DNA of 6,827 nt from Alphaproteobacteria bacterium (GCA_026984595.1 JALSRW010000615.1:1-6827); one strand, 5' to 3'. Positions 1 through 6,400 are shown, counted from the stretch's first letter. The notes: a model not told the origin generated them from the letters alone. Numbers and translations are program-made.

Positions 1-1
1 C

Positions 2-976
2 ACCGCCTGCCCGCCCTACCATCTGGCGATCGTCGTCGGTGGACTGTCGGCGGAACAGACCCTGAAAACGGTCAAGCTCGCGAGTTGCCGCTGGCTCGAC
101 GATCTGCCCACCACCGGCAGCCCCCATGGTCGCGCCTTCCGCGATCTCGCGCTCGAGGAGAAGGTGCTGGAGATGACCCGCACCCTCGGTATCGGTGCCC
201 AGTTCGGCGGCAAGTACTACTGCCACGATGTACGCGTGATCCGTCTGCCGCGGCACGGCGCCTCGCTGCCGATCGGCATCGGCGTCTCCTGCTCGGCCGA
301 CCGCCAGGTGCAGGCGAAGATCACCGCCGAGGGGGTTTTCCTCGAACGGCTGGAGACCGATCCCGCGCAATACCTGCCGGATGTCGAGGTGGACATCGGC
401 GAGGCGGTGCGGATCGATCTGACCCGGCCGATGGAGGAGATCCGGGCCGCCCTGTCGAAGCTGCCGGTGGGGGCGCCGGTGCTGCTTTCGGGGCCGATGA
501 TCGTCGCCCGCGATCTCGCCCACAAGCGCATCGCCGAGATCCTGGAGACGGGCGGCGAGATGCCGGACTATTTCCGGAATCACCCGATCTACTATGCCGG
601 TCCGGCCAAGACCCCGGAGGGCCGCGCCTCGGGCTCCTTCGGCCCCACCACGGCGGCGCGGATGGATCCCTATGTGCCGCAGTTCCAGGCCCTCGGCGGC
701 TCGCTGGTGACCCTCGCCAAGGGCAACCGTACCCGCCAGGTGTTGGAGGCCTGCAAGAAATACGGGGGGTTCTATCTGGCCACCATCGGCGGCGCCGCGG
801 CGCGGGTCGGGCGCGACATGATCACCCGGGTCGAGGCGCTCGACTTCCCCGAATTCGGCATGGAGGCGGTCTGGCGCATCGAGGTGCGCGACATGCCGGC
901 CTTCATCGTCTTCGACGACAAGGGCAACGATTTCTGGAGCAGCCGGGTGAAGAAACGTCCGGCGCAGCGGGCCTGA
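2..976 (+). CDS. fumA: Class I fumarate hydratase, iron-sulfur dependent (C-terminal part, 5' end outside window)
   Basis: Catalyses reversible hydration of fumarate to L-malate in the cytosolic TCA cycle, using an oxygen-sensitive [4Fe-4S] cluster. The frame is open from base 2, and the first residues visible (TACPPYHLAIVVGGLSAEQT) are a hallmark of the N-terminal cluster domain. Two cluster cysteines are visible: Cys3 in ACPPYH and Cys97 in GVSCSADRQ. Their spacing of 94 equals that of Cys224/Cys318 in E. coli FumA, as I recall it. By that alignment about 220 residues are missing upstream and the full protein would be near 545 residues, normal for the fused single-chain form. The C-terminal domain contains GPMIVARDLAHKR and the LAKGNRTRQ segment typical of the family. 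The ATG at 164 is internal, not the start. The two-subunit tartrate dehydratase/fumarase form is unlikely because both domains are fused. The gene converges with the aminotransferase, 4 bases away. Confidence 0.95.
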   Translation, partial: TACPPYHLAIVVGGLSAEQTLKTVKLASCRWLDDLPTTGSPHGRAFRDLALEEKVLEMTRTLGIGAQFGGKYYCHDVRVIRLPRHGASLPIGIGVSCSADRQVQAKITAEGVFLERLETDPAQYLPDVEVDIGEAVRIDLTRPMEEIRAALSKLPVGAPVLLSGPMIVARDLAHKRIAEILETGGEMPDYFRNHPIYYAGPAKTPEGRASGSFGPTTAARMDPYVPQFQALGGSLVTLAKGNRTRQVLEACKKYGGFYLATIGGAAARVGRDMITRVEALDFPEFGMEAVWRIEVRDMPAFIVFDDKGNDFWSSRVKKRPAQRA

Positions 977-980
977 AGCC

Positions 981-2162
981 TCATCCGGAAGCCTCGGCGA
1001 GACTGCGGATCGCCGCCTCCACGCCGCCCGGCGCGGCATCGACGCCGAAGCGTCGGAATGCGAGCTCCAGCGCCGCCAGGGCACCGAGGATCATCGGCTC
1101 GTTGACATCGCCGAGATGGCCGATGCGGATCATCCTGCCTTCGAAGGGCGGCAGACCGCCGCCGAAGGCCACCGAGAGACGATCCCGGCAGAAGACCCGG
1201 ATCGCGTCCGCACCCGCCTCTTCCGGGAGGCGCAGGGCGGTGACCGCATCGCAGCGCTCGGCCGGCTCGGTGGCGTGGAATGCAACCACCCCCGCCTCGC
1301 TCCAGCGAGCGACCGCGGCCCGTACCGCATCGGCCAGCCGGCGATGGCGCGCCAGCACCTTCTCCAGCCCCTCCTCGAGCAGCATGTCGAGGGCTTCCCG
1401 GAGCCCGTAGATCATCTGGATGGGCGGGGTACCGTTGAACCATTCGTAGCTCTCGGGGCCGCGGCGGATGCGCCAGTCCCAGTAGCGACGCGGTGCCCCG
1501 CCCTTTTCGGCGCGCTCCGCGGCACGCGGCCCGACGGCGACGAAGCCGAGCCCGGGCGGCATCATCAGCCCCTTCTGCGAGGCGGCGATCGCCAGATCGA
1601 CGCCCCAGCGGTCCATCGGCAGCTCGCACACCGCCAGGGATGCCACCGCATCGACCAGCAGCAATGCCGGATGTCCGGCGGCGTCGATGGCCCGGCGGAC
1701 GGCCGGAATGTCGTTGACGATCCCGGTCGAGGTCTCGATCTGGACCACCATCACCGCCCGGATGCGCCGCTCCCGGTCGGCCTCCAGAGCGGCGGCGATG
1801 GCCGCGGGGTCGACCGCCCGCCGCAGATCCCCCTCGACCGGCACCACCTCGGCGCCGATCGCCTCGGCGACGATCCGCCAGCCCCGGGCGAAACGCCCCG
1901 AATCGGCGACCAGCACCGTCTCGCCGGGAGCGACGAGGTTGGCCAGAGCCGCCTCCCAGACACCGTGACCCAGCGTGACATAGGCGAAGACCTCGCCCGC
2001 AGTGCCGAAGACGGTACGCAGATCGTCGATCGCCGAGCGGGCGAGTGCGACGAACTCCGGGCCGGCGAAATCGGTGGCCGGCCGGCTCATGGCCCGCAGC
2101 ACCCGCTCCGGCAGGTTGCTCGGCCCCGGCAACTGCACGAATTCCCGTCCCCTTCGAATCAT
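981..2162 (-). CDS. Class V PLP-dependent aminotransferase, serine/alanine-glyoxylate type
   Basis: A fold-type I PLP enzyme of about 393 residues, expected to transfer an amino group from serine or alanine to glyoxylate or a similar 2-oxo acid in the cytosol. Visible features are the N-terminal substrate-loop motif LPGPSNLPERVLRAM, GPEF, LGHGVWEAAL in the cofactor region, LLVDAVASLAVCELP with the Asp expected to contact the pyridine nitrogen, and SQKGLMMPPG with Lys197 as the Schiff-base lysine. The C-terminal RIGHLGDVNE is typical of serine-glyoxylate aminotransferases. I chose the ATG at 2162 because homology begins a few residues later (REFVQLPGPSN) and a purine-rich GGGGCAGGGG lies just upstream, although its spacing is short. 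An ATG at 2180 and a GTG at 2273 are in frame but add residues unlike the family. The loop EWFNGTPP, where I remember serine-glyoxylate enzymes having an aromatic-rich YTP sequence, leaves the substrate uncertain. No serine-cycle gene is adjacent. Confidence 0.82.
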   Translation of the reverse strand: MIRRGREFVQLPGPSNLPERVLRAMSRPATDFAGPEFVALARSAIDDLRTVFGTAGEVFAYVTLGHGVWEAALANLVAPGETVLVADSGRFARGWRIVAEAIGAEVVPVEGDLRRAVDPAAIAAALEADRERRIRAVMVVQIETSTGIVNDIPAVRRAIDAAGHPALLLVDAVASLAVCELPMDRWGVDLAIAASQKGLMMPPGLGFVAVGPRAAERAEKGGAPRRYWDWRIRRGPESYEWFNGTPPIQMIYGLREALDMLLEEGLEKVLARHRRLADAVRAAVARWSEAGVVAFHATEPAERCDAVTALRLPEEAGADAIRVFCRDRLSVAFGGGLPPFEGRMIRIGHLGDVNEPMILGALAALELAFRRFGVDAAPGGVEAAIRSLAEASG

Positions 2163-2195
2163 CGCCCCTGCCCCGCACATCCGTGCCGGCCCGGC

Positions 2196-2224
2196 AATTT
2201 CGACGCGGGACTTGAATCCGTCAA
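2196..2224 (-). promoter_or_regulatory. Candidate sigma-70-type promoter for the class V aminotransferase
   Basis: Read on the minus strand, TTGACG (2224-2219) resembles the -35 box in 5 of 6 positions. It is followed after 17 bases by GAAATT (2201-2196), a poor -10 match at 3 of 6. Transcription would start near 2189, giving a leader of about 27 bases before the ATG at 2162. The -35 box falls inside the spacer of the proposed heat-shock promoter on the other strand. This is a motif match only. Confidence 0.35.
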
Positions 2225-2239
2225 CTACGCTCCCCACTT
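2211..2239 (+). promoter_or_regulatory. Sigma-32 (RpoH)-like heat-shock promoter of the Hsp20 gene
   Basis: CTTGAA (2211-2216), a 15-base spacer and CCCCACTT (2232-2239) match the enterobacterial sigma-32 consensus (CTTGAA and CCCCATnT), with only one mismatch in the -10 element. The expected transcription start is around 2246-2248, about 95 bases before the Hsp20 ATG. That length suits a leader containing the thermometer described separately. Placement directly ahead of an ibpA-type gene is what is expected for an RpoH target. The promoter call is inferred from sequence and context. Confidence 0.7.
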
Positions 2240-2283
2240 GTGTAATGTCGGGTGCCACAGGGGCCCGATGCACCGAAATCCGT

Positions 2284-2340
2284 ACATCGCTGTCGGGTCG
2301 TGGACAGGCGGCGATGTTCGTCGCTCAATGGAGGACAGAG
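2284..2340 (+). promoter_or_regulatory. ROSE-type RNA thermometer in the Hsp20 leader
   Basis: Two successive hairpins fill the leader. Hairpin 1 pairs ACATCGC (2284-2290) with GCGATGT (2311-2317) over seven perfect base pairs. It continues as TGTC (2291-2294) with GACA (2303-2306) after a 4-base bulge (2307-2310). Hairpin 2 holds the ribosome binding site: TCGCTC (2321-2326) faces GAGGA (2331-2335) across the AATG loop (2327-2330). In it U2321-A2335, C2322-G2334, C2324-G2333, U2325-A2332 and C2326-G2331 pair, with G2323 unmatched. The UYGCU motif opposite the Shine-Dalgarno sequence, with its single unpaired G, is the defining signature of ROSE elements. These keep translation low at normal temperature and open on heating. 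Its position 5' of an ibpA-type gene fits the class exactly. Confidence 0.85.
2330..2335 (+). promoter_or_regulatory. Shine-Dalgarno sequence of the Hsp20 gene, sequestered in a hairpin
   Basis: GGAGGA lies six bases before the ATG at 2342 and is a strong ribosome binding site. It fixes the start at that ATG. Most of it is paired in the ROSE-like hairpin, so its strength should show only when the hairpin melts. Confidence 0.85.
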
Positions 2341-2341
2341 G

Positions 2342-2770
2342 ATGCGCAATTTCGATCTCACGCCGCTGATGCGTTCGACCATCGGCTTCGACCAGCTCGA
2401 CAAGCTGTTCGATGCGGCGTTTCGCGAGACGGCTCGCGATACATCCTATCCGCCCTACAACATCGTCAAGTTCGATCAGGACAAATACCGGATCACCATG
2501 GCGGTGGCCGGTTTCGCCGAAGAGGATCTGGACATCACCGTCCAGGACAATGTGCTGATCGTCAAGGGCCAGATCAAGAACCGCGACGAGGGGGTGGAAT
2601 ATCTCCATCGCGGCATCGCCCAGCGCGCCTTCGAACACCGTTTCCAGCTCGCCGATCATGTGCGGGTGGTGGGCGCCAGCCTCGAGAACGGCCTTTTGAA
2701 CATCGATCTCGAGCGGGTGGTTCCCGAACAGTCGCGACCGCGCAAGATCGCCATCAAGGCGAGCGCCTGA
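2342..2770 (+). CDS. ibpA: Small heat-shock protein, IbpA/Hsp20 family
   Basis: A 142-residue cytoplasmic holdase chaperone that should bind unfolding proteins and aggregates and pass them to the DnaK/ClpB machinery. The N-terminus MRNFDLTPLMRSTIGFDQL closely follows E. coli IbpA (MRNFDLSPLYRSAIGFDRL, recalled). The alpha-crystallin domain runs from about residue 37 (PPYNIVKFDQDKYRITMAVA) to about residue 128. It includes AGFAEEDLDITVQDN and the consensus A-x-x-x-N-G-L-L at residues 112-119. The C-terminal I-x-I anchoring motif is I136-A137-I138, in KIAIKASA, used to dock subunits in oligomers. The length is close to that of IbpA (137). The start is set by GGAGGA six bases upstream. An in-frame GTG at 2252 is rejected because it would translate the thermometer. 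The gene is monocistronic by appearance: a sigma-32-like promoter and ROSE-type leader precede it and a long hairpin follows. Confidence 0.96.
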   Translation: MRNFDLTPLMRSTIGFDQLDKLFDAAFRETARDTSYPPYNIVKFDQDKYRITMAVAGFAEEDLDITVQDNVLIVKGQIKNRDEGVEYLHRGIAQRAFEHRFQLADHVRVVGASLENGLLNIDLERVVPEQSRPRKIAIKASA

Positions 2771-2771
2771 G

Positions 2772-2808
2772 GATGCGGGGGCCGGCCATGTGCCGGCCCC
2801 TTCGCATC
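2772..2808 (+). terminator. Long GC-rich hairpin after the Hsp20 gene, probable terminator
   Basis: Starting one base after the stop codon, GATGCGGGGGCCGGC-type sequence (2772-2786) pairs with 2792-2808 to form a 15-bp stem. The stem has a 5-base loop (2787-2791) and one 2-base bulge (2801-2802, TT). There is no run of T after the stem, so it is not a textbook Rho-independent terminator. In GC-rich genomes such hairpins often still terminate transcription or protect the 3' end of the mRNA. It should largely separate the heat-shock gene from the polyamine genes. Confidence 0.7.
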
Positions 2809-2811
2809 GCC

Positions 2812-2829
2812 GGACGGCTTGCCCCGTCC
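2812..2829 (+). other. Small hairpin upstream of puuD
   Basis: GGACGG (2812-2817) pairs with CCGTCC (2824-2829) across a 6-base loop. It stands four bases after the large hairpin and 25 bases before the puuD ATG. It could be part of a tandem terminator or a structure in the puuD leader. I see no convincing promoter for the polyamine operon in 2771-2853. Confidence 0.4.
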
Positions 2830-2853
2830 CGGTCCCCGCGATAGACCATCGCC

Positions 2854-3657
2854 ATGACCCACGACCCCGTTATTCCCGTCATCGGCGTCACCTGCTGCCG
2901 CAAGCCGGCGGAATTCGGCACCGTCCACCAGGTCGGCGACAAATATGTGGATTCGGTGGTGCTCGGCGCCGAGGCGGTGCCGCTACTGATCCCGGCGCTG
3001 GGCGAGGCGCTGGCCCTCGATCCCGTGCTGGAGCGCCTCGATGGCGTGCTGGTCACCGGCAGCCCCTCCAATGTGGAGCCGCACCATTACGGCGGACCGC
3101 CGCCGCGCGAGGGCAATCTCGCCGATCCGGCGCGCGATGCCACGACGCTGCCCCTCATACGCCGCGCCATCGAGCTCGGCGTACCGCTGCTCGCGATCTG
3201 CCGCGGCATCCAGGAGCTCAATGTCGCCCTCGGCGGCAGCCTCCATCAGCATGTGCACGAGCTGCCCGGCCGCCGCGACCATCGCTCCGACAAGAGCAAA
3301 CCCCATGCCGAGCGCTACGAACCGGTGCACCGCATCCAGCTCACCCCCGGCGGGAAGCTGCAGCGGATCTTCGAGGGCGCCGAGAGCATCCTGGTCAACT
3401 CCCTGCACGCCCAGGGCATCGACCGGCTGGCCGAGGGCCTGGTGGTGGAAGCGGTGGCCGAGGACGGGACCATCGAGGCGGTGCGGGTGCGCGATGCCCG
3501 GGCCTTCGCGCTGGGAGTCCAGTGGCATCCCGAATGGCGGGTTCTGGACAACCCCTGGTCACGCCGGGTCTACGCCGCCTTCGGCGCGGCGGCGCGGGAA
3601 CGGGCAGCAGCAAGGTCGAGGCATGGAAGCCCTGCACACCTTCGAACAATGGCTTGA
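2854..3657 (+). CDS. puuD: Gamma-glutamyl-GABA hydrolase (class I glutamine amidotransferase-like, PuuD/SpuA type)
   Basis: A 267-residue cytosolic hydrolase of the peptidase C26 family. It is expected to split gamma-glutamyl-gamma-aminobutyrate into glutamate and GABA, the last step of the gamma-glutamylated putrescine route. The catalytic triad is visible: nucleophile Cys116 in LLAICRGIQELNVALGG, and His225 with Glu227 in GVQWHPEW. The equivalents in E. coli PuuD are, from memory, Cys114, His222 and Glu224. Other family motifs are IGVTCCRKP near the N-terminus, VLVTGSPSNVEPHHY and VNSLHAQGIDRL. The ATG at 2854 is the only possible start, since an in-frame TAG lies at 2842-2844, yet it has no clear Shine-Dalgarno sequence. 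The last 12 codons overlap the start of the synthetase gene by 35 bases. The final 20 or so residues (Arg/Ala-rich) look like a non-conserved tail. It appears to be the first gene of the operon. Confidence 0.92.
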   Translation: MTHDPVIPVIGVTCCRKPAEFGTVHQVGDKYVDSVVLGAEAVPLLIPALGEALALDPVLERLDGVLVTGSPSNVEPHHYGGPPPREGNLADPARDATTLPLIRRAIELGVPLLAICRGIQELNVALGGSLHQHVHELPGRRDHRSDKSKPHAERYEPVHRIQLTPGGKLQRIFEGAESILVNSLHAQGIDRLAEGLVVEAVAEDGTIEAVRVRDARAFALGVQWHPEWRVLDNPWSRRVYAAFGAAARERAAARSRHGSPAHLRTMA

Positions 3658-4969
3658 GGAACACCGGATCACCGAGGTCGAGTGCATCATCGCCGACATC
3701 AACGGCGTGGCCCGTGGCAAGATCCTGCCCGGTTACAAGTTCCTGAGCTCGGTGCGCGACGATACGCTCCGGCTGCCCGAGAGCATCTTCGTGCAGACCA
3801 TCACCGGCGAGGATCCCGAGGAGGGGATCATCGATCCCACCGACCGCGATGTGCGTCTGCGCCCCGACCCGGCCTCGATCCGACTGGTGCCCTGGTACGA
3901 GGAGCCCACCGCCCAAGTGATCGCCGACAGCCTGCACCATGACGGCGGTGCGGTGACCATCTCGGTGCGCCATGTGCTGCGGCGGGTTCTCGGCCTCTAT
4001 GCGGAGCGCGGCTGGCGGCCGGTGGTAGCGCCCGAACTCGAATTCTTCCTGACCAAGGTCAACACCGATCCCGACTATCCGCTGGAGCCGCCGATCGGCC
4101 GCTCGCGCCGGCCGGAGACCGCCCGCCAGAGCTTCGGCATCGATGCCGTCAACGAGTTCGATCCGGTGTTCGAGGATGTCTACGACTGGTGCGAGGCCCA
4201 GAACATCGACATCGACACCCTCAACCACGAGGCCGGCGCCGCCCAGATGGAGATCAACTTCAATCACGGCGATCCGCTGGAGCTGGCCGATCAGGCCTTC
4301 CTGTTCAAGCGCACGGTGCGCCAGGCGGCCCTCAAGCACGGCATCTACGCGACCTTCATGGCCAAGCCCATCGCCAGCGAGCCGGGCAGCGCCATGCACA
4401 TCCACGTCAGCCTCTACGAGGGCGAGCGCAACCTGTTCGCCGGCGAGGGCGAGGAACCCTTCTCGCCGACCTTTCTCCATTTTATCGGCGGTCTGCAGAA
4501 ATACCTGCCGCCGGCGATGCTGCTGTTCGCCCCCAACGTCAATTCCTACCGGCGTCTGCGGCGCTACTCGACGGCCCCCATCAACGTCCACTGGGGCATC
4601 GAGAACCGCACCGTGGGACTGCGGGTGCCCGATGCCAAGCCGTTCTCGCGGCGGGTGGAGAACCGGGTGGCGGGAGCCGATGCCAATCCCTATCTCGCCA
4701 TCGCCGCCACCCTGGCCTGCGGCTGGCTGGGCATCGAGCAGGAGATCGAACCCAGCGATCCGATCAGGGGCAGCGCCTATCGCCTCGCCCAGACCCTGCC
4801 CCAGCAGATGCCCGAGGCGATGCGCAAACTGTCGGGCTGTCCGCCCCTCAAGGAAGTGCTGGGCGAGGATTTCGTGGCCGTGCTATTGGCCGTCAAGCAG
4901 ACCGAGCACGACGCCTATCAGCGGGTCATCAGTTCCTGGGAACGCGAGCATCTGCTGCTCAACGTCTGA
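3623..4969 (+). CDS. puuA: Glutamine synthetase-family gamma-glutamylpolyamine synthetase (PuuA/SpuB type)
   Basis: A 448-residue ATP-dependent ligase of the glutamine synthetase superfamily. It is expected to join glutamate to putrescine or a related polyamine, giving the gamma-glutamyl amine that starts catabolism. The N-terminal beta-grasp domain contains ECIIADINGVARGKIL. The catalytic domain shows PELEFF (residues 137-142, metal-binding Glu), NHEAGAAQMEINF (201-213, with Glu203 and Glu210 as likely metal ligands), and MHIHVSL (258-264). It also has NVNSYRRLRR for glutamate binding, and ENRTVGLRVP followed by ENRVAGADANPYLAIAA. These and the genomic partners point to PuuA/SpuB rather than the nitrogen-assimilating GlnA. 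The ATG at 3623 is supported by AAGG at 3612-3615 (7-base spacing) and by homology starting at FEQWLEEH. The frame stays open back to 3041 but that part has no homology. The polyamine accepted cannot be told from the sequence. Confidence 0.88.
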   Translation: MEALHTFEQWLEEHRITEVECIIADINGVARGKILPGYKFLSSVRDDTLRLPESIFVQTITGEDPEEGIIDPTDRDVRLRPDPASIRLVPWYEEPTAQVIADSLHHDGGAVTISVRHVLRRVLGLYAERGWRPVVAPELEFFLTKVNTDPDYPLEPPIGRSRRPETARQSFGIDAVNEFDPVFEDVYDWCEAQNIDIDTLNHEAGAAQMEINFNHGDPLELADQAFLFKRTVRQAALKHGIYATFMAKPIASEPGSAMHIHVSLYEGERNLFAGEGEEPFSPTFLHFIGGLQKYLPPAMLLFAPNVNSYRRLRRYSTAPINVHWGIENRTVGLRVPDAKPFSRRVENRVAGADANPYLAIAATLACGWLGIEQEIEPSDPIRGSAYRLAQTLPQQMPEAMRKLSGCPPLKEVLGEDFVAVLLAVKQTEHDAYQRVISSWEREHLLLNV

Positions 4970-4999
4970 GGCGGCGGGCCACCGCGGGAAGAGGGCTTC

Positions 5000-6373
5000 A
5001 TGGGGCAGCACGAGCCTGTCGATGCGCAGAAACTGCGCGAGCTGGACATCCGGCACCATCTCCATCCCTTCACCACCTTCGCCGAACTGGCGAAGACCGG
5101 AAGTCGCATCATCACCCGTGCCGAGGGCTGCCATCTCTGGGACGCGGAGGGCAACCGCATCCTCGACGGCATGGCCGGCCTGTGGTGCGTCAATGTCGGC
5201 TACGGCCGCGAACGGCTGGCCCGGGTGGCCTTCGAGCAGATGCGCGAGCTGCCCTACTACAACACCTTCTTCCAGACGGCGACGCCGCCGGCGATCGAGC
5301 TCGCCGCCGAACTCGCCCGGCTCCTGCCCGGAGGGATCGACCGCATCTTCTACGCGAGCTCGGGCTCGGAGGCCAACGATACCATCGTCAAGACCATCTG
5401 GTACTACTGGAACCTGATGGGCCGGCCGGAGAAGAAGACCATCATCTCCCGCACCCTCGCCTATCACGGTGTGGGGCTCGGCTCCGGCAGCCTCACCGGC
5501 ATGTCCTTCATGCACGAGCCCTTCGATCTGCCGCTGCCGCGCTTCGTCCATATCGGCAATCCCTACTGGTTCGCCGAGGGCGGCGATCTCGACCCCGAGG
5601 AATTCGGGCGGGTGGCGGCGGGATGGCTGGAGCAGAAGATCCTGGAGATCGGCCCCGACAAGGTGGCGGCATTCGTCGGCGAGCCGGTGCAGGGCGCGGG
5701 CGGCGTCATCGTTCCGCCGCCGACCTACTGGCCGGAAATCCAGCGCATCTGCCGCAAGTACGACATCCTGCTGGTGGCCGACGAGGTGATCTGCGGCTTC
5801 GGCCGCACCGGCCGGACCTGGGGCTCGGAGACCTTCGGCATCGAACCCGACATGGTGGCCATGGCCAAGGGTCTGTCCTCGGGCTACCAGCCGATCGCCG
5901 CCGTCGGCATCGGCCGCCGGGTGGGCGATGTGATCTTCGCCGCCGAGAAGGAATACGCCCACGGGGTGACCTATGCCGGCCATCCGGTGGCCTGCCGCGT
6001 GGCCCTCGAGAATCTGCGCATCATGCGCGAGGAGGGGCTGTTCGAGCGGGCGAGCGGGCCCGTCGGGCGCCATTTCGCGGCGCGTCTCGCGGAATTCCGG
6101 GACCATCCGCTCATCGGCGAAGTGCGCACTTGCGGTTTTCTCGCCGCCATGGAGATCGTCGAGGACAAGGAGACGCGGCGGCCGTATCCGCCCGAGCGCA
6201 GGGTGGGTTTCGCCTGCCGCGAGATCAGCATCGACAACGGTCTCGTCATGCGGGCCATCCGCGACGCCATGGTGCTGGCGCCGCCGCTCACCATCACCGA
6301 GGCGGAGATCGACGAGATGGTGGACAAGGCCCGCCGCAGTTTCGACGAACTCGCCCGCCGCCTGGGGCGGTGA
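5000..6373 (+). CDS. spuC: Class III PLP aminotransferase, putrescine/polyamine-pyruvate type (SpuC-like)
   Basis: A 457-residue fold-type I PLP enzyme that should move a terminal amino group from putrescine, a gamma-glutamylated polyamine or another omega-amine to pyruvate, producing an aldehyde. Visible motifs are HLHPFTTF at the substrate entrance, the phosphate-binding S120-S121-G122-S123-E124-A125-N126, Tyr155-His156-Gly157 stacking on the cofactor, and Asp261 in VADEVICGFGRTG. MAMAKGLSSGYQPIAAVG carries Lys290 as the Schiff-base lysine. HGVTYAGHPVACRVALENL is also typical of this group. The length matches P. aeruginosa SpuC (about 456, recalled). The start has GAGG at 4991-4994 with 5-base spacing and lies 30 bases after the synthetase stop, so co-transcription is likely. 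Related enzymes include beta-alanine-, taurine- and other omega-amino acid-pyruvate transaminases. The polyamine role rests mainly on context. Confidence 0.87.
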   Translation: MGQHEPVDAQKLRELDIRHHLHPFTTFAELAKTGSRIITRAEGCHLWDAEGNRILDGMAGLWCVNVGYGRERLARVAFEQMRELPYYNTFFQTATPPAIELAAELARLLPGGIDRIFYASSGSEANDTIVKTIWYYWNLMGRPEKKTIISRTLAYHGVGLGSGSLTGMSFMHEPFDLPLPRFVHIGNPYWFAEGGDLDPEEFGRVAAGWLEQKILEIGPDKVAAFVGEPVQGAGGVIVPPPTYWPEIQRICRKYDILLVADEVICGFGRTGRTWGSETFGIEPDMVAMAKGLSSGYQPIAAVGIGRRVGDVIFAAEKEYAHGVTYAGHPVACRVALENLRIMREEGLFERASGPVGRHFAARLAEFRDHPLIGEVRTCGFLAAMEIVEDKETRRPYPPERRVGFACREISIDNGLVMRAIRDAMVLAPPLTITEAEIDEMVDKARRSFDELARRLGR

Positions 6374-6400
6374 GAACAAGGGCGGGCTCGGGCGCGCGGG

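Noticed and set aside
164..976. Fumarase starting at the ATG at 164, as a short 270-residue protein
   Set aside because: The same frame is open to the window edge and encodes the conserved CPPYHL cluster motif upstream, so this ATG is internal.
85..1410. 441-codon plus-strand frame across the fumarase end and the aminotransferase
   Set aside because: It is out of frame with the fumarase and antisense to the aminotransferase, and has no protein-family signal.
772..2178. 468-codon open frame on the minus strand over the class V aminotransferase
   Set aside because: It is a shifted frame of the real gene, made of low-complexity Arg/Gly/Ala sequence.
2252..2341. GTG at 2252 as an upstream start of the Hsp20 gene
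   Set aside because: It would translate the thermometer leader; the ATG at 2342 has a strong SD and gives the exact IbpA N-terminus.
3041..3622. N-terminal extension of the synthetase from 3041
   Set aside because: The extension is out-of-frame translation of puuD; family homology begins only after 3623.
3395..4591. 398-codon minus-strand frame opposite puuD/puuA
   Set aside because: It is an antisense shadow of genes with clear catalytic motifs.
4143..5417. 424-codon plus-strand frame spanning the synthetase/transaminase junction
   Set aside because: It is Ser/Pro/Arg-rich out-of-frame translation of two well-supported genes.
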